The position numbers were made by a program, and so were the translations under genes. The notes beneath the pieces are model-generated. The model was given only the letters and a program-made list of their open reading frames with translations, searched no databases and was not told the DNA's origin. Source: Balanoglossus misakiensis (lineage: Eukaryota; Hemichordata). From it: DNA of 64,000 nucleotides. The DNA lies in contig CM082584.2 of the NCBI GenBank assembly GCA_040954595.2, positions 10,044,001-10,108,000 of the forward strand. Direction: 5' to 3'. Below, piece after piece: positions 27,499 through 40,637 of this stretch. The number at the start of each line of letters is the position of its first letter. The stretch's first letter is position 1.

Positions 27499-29293
27499 GT
27501 AAGTACATATACGCTGTGTATGTGTATGTATAATATACCATATGGTTCCGATATGTATAGGTTTTTTCACATGTATCAGTTTGCGCAAACACAGCAATCC
27601 ATATGTTCATCCGAAACTCGTACAGCGACATCAAAAGTAATTGCCTTCTGTCCTACATTTTAAAAAATGCACATATTGGTTGTGATGTTTTGATATGTCA
27701 GTGGTAAATCTGAATACTGAATGTTAAAAGTTATGTAAATAGTCTAGTACCGTCTATCTGGCATCTGGTATAAGGCAACTATATGAAGCATATCGCTTTA
27801 AAATATCGACTGCGTATGAACAGCATGATAAGCCTTTTCATTTCTGGCCGATTTGTATCTCCCTATACGTACAGTGTTGTGATGGAACCAGTGCACGGCT
27901 GTTTCGCAAAAGCATGTGTACATTCATTCTGGTTGTTTTAAGCTATTAAATGCAAAAGACTGAGCTAGCGGAGTTGGCAACAAAAAATACGCCAGGGAGA
28001 CTGTTATAGTTCGCGCGTGTATGGTTTACTCTCAGGGGAAATATGTAATTTGCATAATTTGTTCATGTTTATATTCTGTTTAAGGAACATTCCATGTAGT
28101 CGATTTTATTGATCTACTTGCGTTTCGTGAAAGTGTTTTAATATGGTTTTATTATTATAATTTAGAATAAAAGAAAGTAGGTAAGTATGCTTTTTAACAG
28201 CTCTGTTTAGTATGTGGAAATTCTGAGAATAACTTAAGTACCTCTTCAGCGAAAAAGACAATGTAAGTGTTGCCGTCTCAGTCCCCTCGAGTGAAATTGT
28301 ATAAGCAAGCAATTTGTTTGGAGGTTTTATTGTTGGGGAGAATCAGACAAAAACGTTTTCTCTCGAGAAGTGCAGCTACTAACGAGCCTGATTGTCTGAA
28401 AGATGTAGAAGTAAATCAACAATTGTTAGAAAAAGGTTTGCTTTTGTGTTTGAGTTATGGTCTCTGTGGGTATCAACGCGCAATCTCATAAAACTGTCTC
28501 TGATGCTGACATTTTATTGGCCGCACTGTAGCAGCCAGGACATTGGTTACGAGCTTTCGGTTATCATGCATCTTGGAACTTTAAAAGCATTTTGTTTTGC
28601 GTGCTATCGGATGGCGCTTGCCTGTCGTATTGTTTTATTGAATGGGCTATATATTTATTTAGAATTCACAGAGACATTTATTCAGGAAATATTCAATATA
28701 CAAAAATGATGTGTCACGACCACGTGTCAACTGCCCTGAAATATTAGCAAATCGAGTTACTTTTCAAGAGATGACAGAGTACGGCATTATAAGTACAAAA
28801 GGCTTTGCTAATTGTCTGCCCATCTTTGTGATAGCAAAGAATCACTTGAAATGGCAAGTAATACAACACAATGCACTTTTCTCAAACGTGAGTGTTTATG
28901 TGCACACGTATTGGCACTCATGAAGAAGAAATGATTGTTATCGTGCTTGCTTCGGAACAGTGCGTTCCACCTCATCCATGGATAGCCACATTCAACACGT
29001 GAACATGTACCGCCGTTGCTTGGCAACTGCTGGCATACAGGCATGCTAAACACAGTTATAACATTGGCCGATTGGAGGAATATGTAATCAAGCTTCATCC
29101 ACGCGTGCTATGTATTTGGCGTTCAGATGGGTTTTGCGACGTACATGCACACCGCGAAATCATTTTTCCCAGTTTCATGAATGGATTGCTGCGTACATAA
29201 TTTGTACATTATTGATACTACTAGTATATTATTCTGAAGGATAAACAGTGAATTAGGCTGATTGATTAGGTAAGCTTCTGCAGTTAAATCTTT
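27499..29293. other. Non-coding sequence, no gene supported
   Basis: AT-rich, with frames up to 105 codons and no recognisable family. Confidence 0.4.
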
Positions 29294-29392
29294 CTATGTA
29301 TGTATGTATGTATGTATGTATGTATGTATGTATGTATGTATGTACCGGTATGTATGTATGTATGTATGTATCTATGTATCTATGTATCTATG
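29294..29392 (+). repeat. (TATG)n microsatellite
   Basis: About a dozen TATG units, a short break (TACCGG), five or so more units, then TATC variants. A 73-codon frame through it is repeat-encoded Met-Tyr-Val-Cys and not a gene. Confidence 0.97.
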
Positions 29393-32300
29393 TTTGTGTT
29401 TGTTTGCACGTAAATATCGCCTTTTTTCGTTTACTCCATTGGTAACGGTTTCTGGTATGGTGTGTCGTGATCAGGTATTTGATATCGTCACCTGGAACAC
29501 AAGCCGTTCCATCACAAGCAGCTGATGTTTACAATTGACAGGGTGGACAAATAAGGGTAACAAATTCTAAAGGGGAGCGTGAATTTGATCAGAAGTTGAT
29601 ATCCACATATTATTTCCGAGGGGATTTTGAAAATCCAGCGCTGTAGATCACGTTAGCATTAAGTATTCTTGTTTTTATTTGACTATGTCTGTGACCACTG
29701 AGGGTGAGAACACCAAGGGCTTTGGGAATAGGAATGAATCCCAAGCTGACAGTTGATGCTTACCCGTGGCGCAGCAGCTTGGATACCGTAATTCTTATCC
29801 CTAGTAGATTTTTGTGGCCACTACAATGCACCCCACTGCTACATTGATAGGCATGTTTAGTAATTCAATACCCCGCCAAATACCTGGCGTTGTTACGAAA
29901 AAGCTGCGTTTATTGCCCACTGAGAACTGATCTTTTTATCGGATATTCGAATAATAATAAAAACCTGTTTATTCTACTAGTTCTGCTAAAATCAAGAGGG
30001 ATTACCATTTACATTTTAAGTCTAGAAAATCCGGCCATTTGTAATCTCCAAATGCGCACTGAAAGGGATACACGCAAGCCATGCATCGGAGCACAAAACA
30101 GAATGTCGTCACGCAGAACGCCAGCTGCAGAAGGCGATGTTTTAGTCTCCCGCAGGACTTATACTAGTTGGGTTCTGTACTATGTCCTTCCCTTGCACTG
30201 CCGTGCCCATGTCTAGACAATCACGAGAGGATTTCATGCTCAATAAAACAAGGGTAGCAACTAAGAAAACGGCGACCGTGTAGTAGACATGTCAGCGTGT
30301 GACACAACAACTTGGCGCAATGGAGGGCCTATGCAGACGGCACACTTATTTCGCGATATGATCCAATATGGCCGCCATATCAGTGATCTTTTAGTGTAGT
30401 TTTTATTTATCTCCAGGCGATCTCTGCCGTGCCTGCATGAAGCATTTTTTTTTTACAAATGTGGCACATTTTGGCGTAACTGATAATTTCACTTGTAATG
30501 TGTATTCTTGAGTACGAACATGTGTCATTCTCTCCTCAAAATTGTACCTAATATGTGGCCGCTTAAAAAGCTTTATATGTCCATACAGCCATTGCACTGA
30601 CATGCCTGGAGGGATTTCTTTCAAAGCACACGACTTTGTCCAAGAGTCTCTGCTTGTGTCACCGCTTGCAAAAACCACTTTGCTAGAATATTTTTACGTA
30701 CGTTTCTTATCAATCAGTTAATCAGTGTCTGGAACCTTCGAGTGTGAGACGTTGGTATACGTTCAATGGTTCCCAGTTTGTCCAGCAGGGACTACATGCC
30801 ACTGGCAATCACTTCTCTGCCGCGGAAAATTGTGAATTGAAGTCGCATTCCGTTAAACACGGTGAAAAGAAATTATCTGCTGGACTTTACAGCAGGCAAA
30901 TGTGTTCCACAACATTAACAGAAGAGAATGAATTCGTTTCCTCTTGTCGATAATAAAGCAAACAAAACTGGAAAGTGACTGTGCATTAGTCTGCCTGAGT
31001 GTGTCTATTACCAACCATTTAAAATGCAATTTAGAACTGTGAAATATTCACACACGAACGTTTAAACAGTAGAATTTTTCAGAATTATTATTCTCGCATT
31101 GATAAAAATGCTTCATCATTCAGAGTGACTGTAAACGTCTTCATGTTGATAAAATGAATTGAATCTATGTTAATGTTTTATCAATACAAACATGTTAAGT
31201 GGGCCAAATACTTGATGATGTCAAATTCATGATGAAAGGATTTTGTACTGTTATACGCATGTCCCCGATTGTGAAAACATCGTATGAATGTCAGAAGAAA
31301 ACATGTTATGATGAAACAATGCAAAATGTTATTGCTTAGATTGCCATGACAACGAGGTCAGGTAAATACCAAATATAATCAAGGCAGCCGAAAAGAATCG
31401 TGATTTTGGAAAGTGGAATATCCCGGTTGACACTGCAACATGTGATCAAACATTTCAAGAAATTGTGTGCGTTTGCCGGCGGGCTTTCATCATCGATTTT
31501 CGGTAAACAATATTCAGTACATTCGTGCTGAATCAAAACGCTTTGACGGGACATAAAAGCGCAAAACGGCGGAACATTGCTCTCAACGACAACCAGGCAC
31601 CGCATCGCGTGAATGATCGAACATATCATATGAATCAGCGACATCGATTCAACAATCGTCGTGTTTTACTTTAATCTCAAGTTTCCTTTGCTGGGAGTCC
31701 ATCAATACCCATACTTGAATTTAGAGTTCGTTTGATAGCTATAGGTTAACTGTAACTGGAGAGACCATAATGAAAACAGTTCTCCCCCCCCCCCCCCCAA
31801 ATTACTCACGACGCATTATTATAATCCGTACCCATTTCCAAGACCTATAGAGTTTCTTTGCCCAGCGTGTCTCTTCATCGTGGATCGTTTACAACTTCCT
31901 ATTGTCCGATAACTTTAGAATGTCGTATAGCATTCTTAGACTATCCTCCAGTATCTTTAGAAGTGCCTTACATATAGTGTTCTATGATCCTATATCGATT
32001 ATTCTGTTCGTCCGTTATCACGCTGTGTAATCTACTAATCGGAGCTAACGGCTTTAGTATACCCCCAGTGAATTCAAATTTGGGCTATTTGACCAAAAAG
32101 GCAGTCATAGTAAGAGACGGTTACAAAGTAATGGTATTAATTTCCTCAAGATGTTTTTAAATGAGGTGCAGTAGAGCTAGTTCTGCTAGTTCTGAGTGCG
32201 GAAGAGAACGTCACAAATAATGCAGTTATGTTCGTTCAGTCGAATTGATTTGATCCACTGCGTTCCAAAACACAGAAGCAGATGGTGTTTATTTTGTCTT

Positions 32301-33627
32301 TTCCTCTCTAGTCACAGATGGCAAATTTGGCGGCAGCTGAGGCGTACACGTCACCCCGAGCGGAAAACACAAAAATTCCAAATTGCATCGATTCAACGAC
32401 AAACAGGAGTGTATGACCACGCGCAAGTAATCACCAGGCAATCTGGCAAACATCGCAGAAAATACATGCGGAAGGCGGTGGCAGTAGTTGGGTATAAACA
32501 CACAGAGCGCGACAAACTAGACGTATCCGGAAATGACTGCCCCGAGCGTGCAAAGCAATTTCGTAATAAAATAAAATTAGACACTCGACACATTCAGAAT
32601 ATTTGCAGCATAACATGAACGCTCAATTTACTCAGTGTCCTGTTATTAGATTATGACTTGCTGTTTACGTCTGTCTAGCCAAGTGAAACATAGTGGCCAG
32701 AAAAATAATCAAGCATTGGAAGACAATATATATTTTGTAATGGGTTTTGACGTCTGTATACCGAAGATTCAGATTGTTTTTAGTTAACGACAGTTACATT
32801 TTTATAAGTTAATTTAAGTTCACAAACACACAAGCAACCTTAGGGATTAACTTAATTGAATAGTAACCACTGAAGATCTTTTCTTTGGAATGAGCAATAC
32901 TTTGATCGAATTGTACGGTCTGGAGAGGTTGTAATATAATGCAGATGGTGCTTAAATGCCAAATATTGAAAAAATAGCAAAGGTAGAATTAAGTCTGATT
33001 TTGATTTGTTTCATTAACATATACAGCATGATTAATCACCAGTTGCTATAGTAATGGTGAGATCTTTGAAATGGACACATCTGTCACTCTTCCTACAGTA
33101 CATGTGCCATGGATGCATAACATCATTTAATATTAATATAATTGATTAAATTGACCATTCGTTTTTTTTATCCTGATGTCTATCAACCTGCGAATTTATC
33201 TACTATCTCAAAAGTAATACGGAAAATGAAATCAACTCATGACTATTAACAAAGTGACGTCTCTTATCTTTCGGGCTTCTCAATGCTTGGTTATAACAGA
33301 AGTGTTTCAACGAATCAATCAAGATAAAAGGTTTACTTGCAATTTGATACCAAAACATAAATTTCAAATGTGAAATAAGATATGGATAAATATAATAGAT
33401 TCTTCTTATCGCTTATACTGGTATTCTGGTGATGTGCGTTTTATTCTCGGTGACAACGTTGATATTTTTCCGATCTCTCAAAAATTATCGAGCAAAAGTG
33501 ATTAAGTTAGTTTGATTAACATCGAAATAGATATCGATGATATTACAATAACGTCTGAAGCAGTGAAAAACATCGGTGGATTAAACTTTTTTGTCCAGCC
33601 CGGCAGCCTTTATTTCACATGAATAGT
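29393..33627. other. Non-coding sequence, no gene supported
   Basis: This stretch holds a near-palindrome, ATATGGCCGCCATAT (about 30,366-30,380), a run of 15 C (31784-31798) and a 140-codon plus-strand frame (32196-32618) rich in Arg, Lys and Gln with no recognisable domain. Confidence 0.4.
31784..31798 (+). repeat. Homopolymer run of 15 C
   Basis: An uninterrupted C tract in AT-rich sequence. Its length is prone to sequencing error and polymorphism. Confidence 0.95.
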
Positions 33628-33631
33628 TTAA

Positions 33632-33845
33632 AGAGCATATCTTGCCTTTTTAAATCTTATCAGAAGGTTAAAAAATGTTCAAAAGAAATATACTATTTTC
33701 CAAAAGTGACAATATTTTTCGGGTATCGATTTCTATAATATTTGTTTTGTTCTCATAAAATGCTTCAAAATCCACCCCGTCCTGAAAAGTCCGAGTTCAG
33801 ATTTGCTGCATTTTGGTCACGTGACGTGACGTCACAAGAGGAACC
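33632..33845 (+). repeat. Left terminal and subterminal inverted repeat of the TTAA element
   Basis: The outer 16 bp pair with the right end with two mismatches. An inner 21-bp block (33825-33845) pairs exactly. Between them only patches such as TTTTGG.CACG match, so the repeat is eroded or naturally discontinuous. The overlapping palindromes GTCACGTGAC (33816-33825) and GTGACGTCAC (33826-33835) could serve as the element's promoter. Confidence 0.65.
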
Positions 33846-33919
33846 GGTCAGGTAGACCAGCTTTAGCGATGCTCACAGGTGTCATACGGTGTTTTCGTGC
33901 TTTTCTGTGTAATACCACA

Positions 33920-33985
33920 ATGGGGAAAGGAGTTGTTTGCCGTGGTTGCAGCAACACATTACCTAGACGGGAGTCACCCGTGTGA
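33920..33985 (+). pseudogene. THAP zinc-finger start (transposase exon remnant)
   Basis: An ATG gives MGKGVVCRGCSNTLP..., the typical opening of a THAP domain (C7 and C10 as the first zinc-ligand pair, followed by Ser-Asn), then a TGA after 21 codons. A donor-like GTGAGT (33982-33987) overlaps that stop, so this may be a first exon ending in phase 2. No convincing continuation with the later Cys-x2-His pair was found within the element. THAP domains bind DNA in P-element and Kolobok transposases and in host THAP proteins. Confidence 0.45.
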
Positions 33986-35406
33986 GTTCCACAAAAACGA
34001 ATGAAAGTCTATGCCACGATCATCAACATCGTACGGTGGATATGAAGCCGGCGCGGCACCGGTGACGGCCGCGGCCGTAACTGTCAATGCATGACCGTTG
34101 AACCATGGTTGAACGATAATCGGCCAGGTTCGAATCACGAGAAGACAATCCCCACCCATACAGGAAAATAGAAGCCTGTCAGCAGGAGAGGTCGACCAAC
34201 AGATCGTTTATGCCCGGTATTGGTGTTCATACAATGTTCCAGCGACCGCGATTTACACAGTACTGTAGAGAAGTAGTAGTAGGTGAACTGGCAGGATGCG
34301 TAAACACAATTTTGCGTTGGCCGACATCATGTTGAGATTGTTTATTATTATTCACGCTTCCGTCTGGCTAACCGGTACCCAGTGACCGCAAACTACGATA
34401 ATTAAGGTTGACAGCAATCGATGTAAAAACTTGAACGTTCAAAATATTACCGTTACTATTTCACGTTTTTTTTCAGTCGTACCTTTGTATGGCTTCGGCT
34501 GAATGGTCGCCATCTTTCTTTTCTAATTTCTTTGTTTACAAGTTTTACGTCGCGCTATGTCCGACTCATCGGCTCCAAAACACACTGTACAAATTTTGAA
34601 ACAAAATATGTTGAATAAATTTTGCCTCGTGTGAGTGAAAACTGTTTCCAAACTTAGATATTCGTGTGTATCAATGAAAATGTTTCATGCTTTGTGAGCG
34701 TGAGTGGGTCGGCCTGGCATGATCGCCTGTTGCTGTTGGTTGTATGGTTTCATTTTGTTATAATGCAGTATGAAGCATGTCAAGGTACTTCCATGATTAC
34801 AGCGACAAGTCATAAATGTTTCTGTTTGTCATCACCAAAAAGGCATAGCTTACATGTAATTCAAAAGACAGAATTTTAGTGCTGGTAGTAAATATACATC
34901 GCGGCGCGATATGTGTCATCGCTGCCGATCGGCGCTGATGGAGTTCCCTTGACCTTGTACAATAACACACGCGTATTTTGTCTGTTAAGGCAGTCATTGA
35001 AAATCGCCAAAAAGACCACGATCAGTTATCAATAAGTTGACATTGTCCAAGATAAGTAGATTTAGTCCCAACACTCTAGACCTAAACCTCTGGGCAATAT
35101 TCGACGGTTTAATCGAGGCAGCAATCATTGTATGTGTAAGCTTAAGGTGCCTATACACATCCGCTGCCATTGCATGTTGTGTACTGCTTGCAATGCGAAG
35201 CCGTAGCCTAACCGGGCCGAGTTTTTTTTTTCATAATCGCATCTCCCCTAGATGATAAGGTAGACATATGTACGTTTATTTTGAAGGGTACGGGGGATAC
35301 AGAGTTGTACCCAGGCTGACACAGCAAAGCCGTTTAGATCACAGGCATGTATGGTTGCAATTCAACCACTGCAATGTACAGTGCTAAGTCTGTTGCAAAC
35401 GTAAAT

Positions 35407-35590
35407 GGTTCCTCTTGTGACGTCACGGAAATGGGCGTGGCCAAAACAGAACTTTTTTCTCAGGCCCTGAACATTTTTAAATTTAACATTTATTTATCCA
35501 TATGAAATAAGTAAAAGGACACCAGCATTTAACACACAAGCCCAATTATTATTTATCCTCAAAAGTGTGTTTCGAGGTAAGATAGGCTCT
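35407..35590 (-). repeat. Right terminal and subterminal inverted repeat of the TTAA element
   Basis: Read in reverse complement it begins AGAGCCTATCTTACCT and contains the same 21-bp GTGACGTCAC block 163 bp inside. The left copy of that block sits 193 bp inside its own end. TTAA follows at 35591-35594. Confidence 0.65.
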
Positions 35591-35594
35591 TTAA

Positions 35595-38500
35595 GGCTAC
35601 ACTTATTAAAAATGTATATTACTCTCTGATGAAAAGGAAGATAATCCTTTATAAATTCATTATTTATCTGACCTTTTCAGACGAGTGTGGATGTCCTTGT
35701 ACTTTGATGGTCGGTTTTAATCGGCATTCTCATAACGTTTATGTATCTATTTCAAGGGTAACAATGATATAAATTGACAAACAGGAAATTACTGATTCAT
35801 CCCTGCGACCTGTGAATTTCAAACATAAAACGCTAGTACATGCATTTGTACTAAATAAAGACATATTTTTCTATATTACCGTTAAAAAAAGAAATATGTC
35901 AGCTTGGTAGCCATATGCTATTATAGACCACCAACACCGACACGCTTTTCTGGTTCTGATAACCTGCCAGTCAGTGGTTGCGTTCATCTATTGATGAAAG
36001 GAACATGAACTTTGACCCTAATCGCACTGACGTCGCTCGACAGCGGTCCATAAATGATCTCGATAACCGGGTAATGTTTTGGTTGTGGGAGTCTTTTGAG
36101 GTTGAGACACGATGATGGTGATCACTTGTTTCCATCACAATGAGCCGACTGAACCGTGATATCGTGATCAAAAAATGTGGGCCACCAAAACGGTGAGTTC
36201 AATTTTGCAACATTCAATGACATAGTGCCAATCACATGACTAGACTTGTTGGCTCCTCATTCTTGCAAAAAGTACAGAATGTCGTGTTTTTCATTTAAAA
36301 CTGTGACATTGATTTTGACATCATAGCATGTCGTATAAGCTACACTTATTGGTTAGGAGAATCGTGTCATGATTTTTTTCCACATGTGACGTCATGCGAA
36401 AATGATCAGTAATCATCGAAACGATATACCTAGTATAATCAAATAAAAAAAATTGAATATTTCAATTTCATGCGGCAACATGATATACGAATGAAATGCT
36501 AAATAGGAAGAACATCTAACCAGAAATTGCGTTCGACATTTAAAATAGTTAGTCTGATTTCTGCCAAATGACACGACTTGACTGACAGAATATTAGTGTC
36601 TTTTATTACCACTGCCAATTTTAAATGCCTGCATGACTAGTCGTTTTGTCCAAGTTCGTGGTATATGAGAAAGGATTTTTCCGCAATTATCCACAATTTG
36701 TCCTCGTAATAAAACCCCTACACAATTGAAATGGCCTTTTATTACTGTACTGCCGGCAAACATACGGAAATCCGTCAAACCGTAAAATTTCCGAGACAGG
36801 ATTCCGGGCCTTTGCAGGTGTCAAGTACTCTTGTGATGAAACCACATTGGCAACCGTCACCAATTAAAGTGATTAAACTGTCATCATGAAGAGGGCTTGA
36901 AAAGCAGTCACTGCACTGTAGGTTTTTTTTTTCAAACTCGCTGTAACGCACAAATGGAAACTGCCTTGGAATGAGAGGCTGCAGTTTTAAACATACACTG
37001 TATAATAAGAGTGGCTGTATACTTTTAATATTACGTACGTCAAAATGACTGCCTACCGCCATATTGACCTATCTTCAAAAGCATTATATTTGAAAAGCAT
37101 TCGCATGATATCAGTTAAGTGTCTATCTCTCAGTTCATCTATACCCAAATTTGTACTTTGAAAGCGATACAGCTGGTGCATGCCCCAATGTGCATCATAC
37201 AGGCCATATGTGTATGCAATTATTGTTTATAGATAAGCGATGACATGCTATCGACAGAGATTGCTTGTATAAGCACACAACAATATGCTGAACCTGAAAT
37301 GTGTGTCTCATATATTCTATTTCATTTATCACACAAAATCATGTAAGTAATTCGGTTGCGATTTTTTATAAAAACTGGGTGCGATAGATCAAGGGAATCA
37401 AAACGTCTGATGCAAATACCGTTCTTCCGTCCCACCTAACAGCAAACATAGTGTCATTCAAACTTTTTTCGCTGATCTCGTCCAAAGGTGAGATTGAAGC
37501 AATTGCTGGGACTTGCCAAAGGCTAATTAGACCTTCGCCAGGTATTAACTTCTGCCCTGCCCTAGCTGATGGAGATTGACCTCTTGGGTCATTCGTGTTT
37601 TCCCGCGCCTCCAAAACAAAAAACATGCAAGCTAAAGTACAATCGGTCAATGACCAGAGTCAATATAATGTTAAAATGCCACAGTATACGACAATTGATG
37701 AAATAATTTGTGTCGATCGAAATATAACCATTCCCAAGTACCCAAGCTTATAGAGTCAAATTATCTGTAATATGCTTATTGAAGCAAGTTCGGTTGGGTT
37801 CAATGTTTCATTAAAAAGACATCACCATCGAAGAGCTGACAGGGGGTGACACAGAAAATGATCCATATCGTTCAGTAATAACACGTAGCGCTTTGAGTGG
37901 ATTATTGACCTGGTCTCCAGTCGTGATCTTCAGCAAATTAATGTCATCACTACATTGAATGGGGGGAGTAGCACCAAGCAGACGTTCTTATTTCGCGATC
38001 GATTCGGAAAGTGTTAAGATGTTAAAATCGGGAAGAAAATATCCCTGTTTAAGTTTAGTTACTGAAGCAGCGTGTCTGGAGATGGGGATTTCGCTCAGCG
38101 GTTTCTTGTGCAGACTTAACTGACAAACTAAATTAATTCATTAATTTCATACCACTTTCAAAACCGCCACAGTAACTAAATAGGATGAATGGCAAGAACA
38201 ATCATTGAAGCTGTCACTGAATAATCGACGTGTCAGAAGCTAGAGTTAAGTTCATGTAGGTATGACACATGTACTTTTTTCATGGTATATCTTTTGTGAG
38301 CTAATATCCTCCAAATTTTTGCATATAAACCACCCGCTGTGCGAGAATATTCCAATGAAAATTGCAACTGGCCTACAATTTACCACCGACCGCACATCTG
38401 TCGTCGAACAGGTTGGTATAGTAACTGACCACGCAGCTTACTACAAATGCGCTAATGTCGCACGTCTTTGAGAAATTTAGTGTTATTCAGCGCCATATAT

Positions 38501-40629
38501 TTTTCAAAATTAATGAATACTTGATTGTCAAGCAGTAAGCCCTGCCATGCATATGACGCATACAGACAGTAGATTAAGTATAAACCATTTTGTATTTCGC
38601 GCACACACTGTCGGCGTTTTTTGTCAATCGAGTTGCACTGTTCACCAACTGCAATCCAACCTGCTGGCTTGTACCTGAGGTGACGGGTTGTCACTCCGAG
38701 TAATTCACCAGCTCTGTCGGATCCCTGTGTTCGATAATCTGGGATTTATTTGCACCTCGAGATTGGATCTACTACGATTAGGCTACGGCTTGGTTCCGCA
38801 GAGTGGTCCAAAAACTCAAGCCGAGATCAGTCTTGTGGGCAAGATTGACGCAGTACACCCTGACCTGATTCTGCCGATCGATTCGAATATTCCTTCGTGT
38901 AATTACTCAGTAACACCATAATAACTATTACAATTTCTTCTATTAATCCCTAACACAAGGCTGTCAATCCAAGAATTCGAAAAGAGACTATTAAAAGCAA
39001 GACTTTCCGCATTCAAACTCAATAGAAATTGTTTGGAAATACACGTATTCTTTCTCCTTAGATATACCTGTCACATCAGGTGCTGGCAGTGTGTTTTTGA
39101 CTGAGGTTCCACTGTGACTGGCTCAATAACTAAAGACTTCGTATGGATTTTACGTACAGGATTAGAAATGAAGTTAACTTTTAAACGGACAGGTAAATTA
39201 TGTTTTGCCGCAATCAAGTTGCAGCTTGTTGTCTGTCGGCCATCTTTGAATTCTTTGTATACATCCTTCAATTGGTGTAATTGAAGTTGGCGCTGGTGAA
39301 TGTCAAATGCAGATGGATGAACATCGTTGGCATATTGATGAAGCCAAAGATTGCGACGGCGAATACACTGGTCGAGTGGAGTTGTGTAAAGTAAAGTATA
39401 CCATTCACAAAAATAATGATGGAACTGACAGGCAATATGTTTCTGATTATTTGCATATCTAAAACATTTTGCGAAGTAAAGTAGTACATCAAGGAGTGCC
39501 ACGTCATACTGCCAGTACTTGGCACTGATATTACGGATACATCACCATTTAATAATGCTAACAGATGATTGGCTGAGTCGTGTCAGCAGTTGCTGTCTTG
39601 CATATTAGCAAATCTTTAAAAAACACGGAAGGGGTGTTCTGTTTATATTTGATATGAAATGCCTGGACAATTGCAGTCCTAGACCTTATTAACGGGCATT
39701 CAATCATCATTTGTATTTCAAAATTACACGTAAAGTTGTTTTCTCTTCCTGTGTGCGCCAGAAATATTACAACTGTATGAAAGGTTGCGAACTCGACGCC
39801 GGAAAGGCACGCAATATGAATTATCATTCGGCGACCGAACCGGTTTCCATAGTGACCGATCCAAAGATCGCTTGAAAAGGCTTTCAGGTTGTAGTGATTA
39901 CTCTTTGTGGCTTATCCTGAAGTCACGCACTTGCGTGAAAATGAAATACAGACGTTTACTCTGTATCGTAATTTCATATTTACTCAGTTTCATTGTGGAT
40001 TTTAGCAGTAGATGAACATAAAATGGTTGAATGTTTCATACATACAGATGCTTTCTTTCCTGTGATCTTTTACGTCACATATTGCCACACTGAATACATG
40101 CATTAAAATATGGACGCACGGGACACACTGCCTGTAAACAACTATGTATATGACAATTTTCAAGACCTTGTCGAGAAATTTGAAACCAGTACATCCATAC
40201 ATCTATGGATAAACCATATGGATAAACCTATCATCTGACTCTCAGAACCTACAGAACAGTACCCGATTCCCATAAGCGCATAATGTCAGGAGAATATAAT
40301 CTAGAATAATCAGACCGCACATTGCAACTTGTCGTCCTTATTGCAAAGTAAGAGGATTTAGTTTTCACTTCAAGCTAGTAAGTTCAACTGTGTAAGGTTA
40401 ATTAAAGTTAGGCAAATCCTGAATTTACAGAACGGAATTACCGTGTAACAAGCTGCAAATGCTATTGGAACATATGTATGTGTTATTTTCGTGTTCATAG
40501 ACTAGAAGTACTCAGAAGTTCATTACATCTTGAATAGATCAGCTGTGATGGGTGGAGCCACGGGATTCTCCTGGTTACACTGACATTTTGAAAGAACATG
40601 TCACGTGTGATTGCTCAGGGTTACAGTAC
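35595..40629. other. Non-coding sequence, no gene supported
   Basis: On the minus strand, 39071-39827 contains three adjacent or overlapping frames (89, 85 and 143 codons) in different phases. This could be a decayed coding sequence or chance. The rest is AT-rich without recognisable features. Confidence 0.4.
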
Positions 40630-40637
40630 TATATAAA
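40630..40637 (+). promoter_or_regulatory. Candidate TATA box upstream of the GPCR
   Basis: TATATAAA occurs 862 bp before the GPCR start codon, with a CACGTG E-box about 30 bp further upstream. If used, transcription would start near 40,660 and leave a long 5' UTR. A possible small UTR intron lies at 41036-41130 (GAG|GTAATG to a pyrimidine-rich TTCCAG). No transcript evidence is available; the assignment rests only on motif and position. Confidence 0.3.

Larger units (their letters stand above)
33632..35590 (+). mobile_element. Kolobok-like DNA transposon remnant (TTAA target site, THAP-type start), non-autonomous
   Basis: TTAA flanks both ends (33628-33631 and 35591-35594). The termini are inverted: AGAGCATATCTTGCCT on the left against AGAGCCTATCTTACCT on the right when read in reverse complement. 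Further in, an exact 21-bp inverted match (33825-33845 and 35407-35427) contains the palindrome GTGACGTCAC. About 75 bp inside the left inner repeat, an ATG opens a peptide matching the start of a THAP zinc finger. TTAA duplication plus a THAP transposase is the signature of the Kolobok superfamily. At under 2 kb, with no long open frame, this copy lacks a full transposase. A piggyBac-type origin would also give TTAA but would not explain the THAP start. Confidence 0.65.

Noticed and set aside
27309-27533. 74-codon frame with His-Pro-Ser-Ile repeats
   Set aside because: It is translation of the ATTC/ATCC microsatellite.
29304-29525. 73-codon frame rich in Met-Tyr-Val-Cys
   Set aside because: It is translation of the TATG microsatellite.
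34125-34145. GGTTCGAATC string inside the transposon remnant
   Set aside because: There is no pairing T-stem or A-box; not a tRNA or a clear SINE head.
33974-34159. 61-codon minus-strand frame within the TTAA element
   Set aside because: It is short and unrecognised, in a local GC-rich stretch, and does not match a transposase motif I know.
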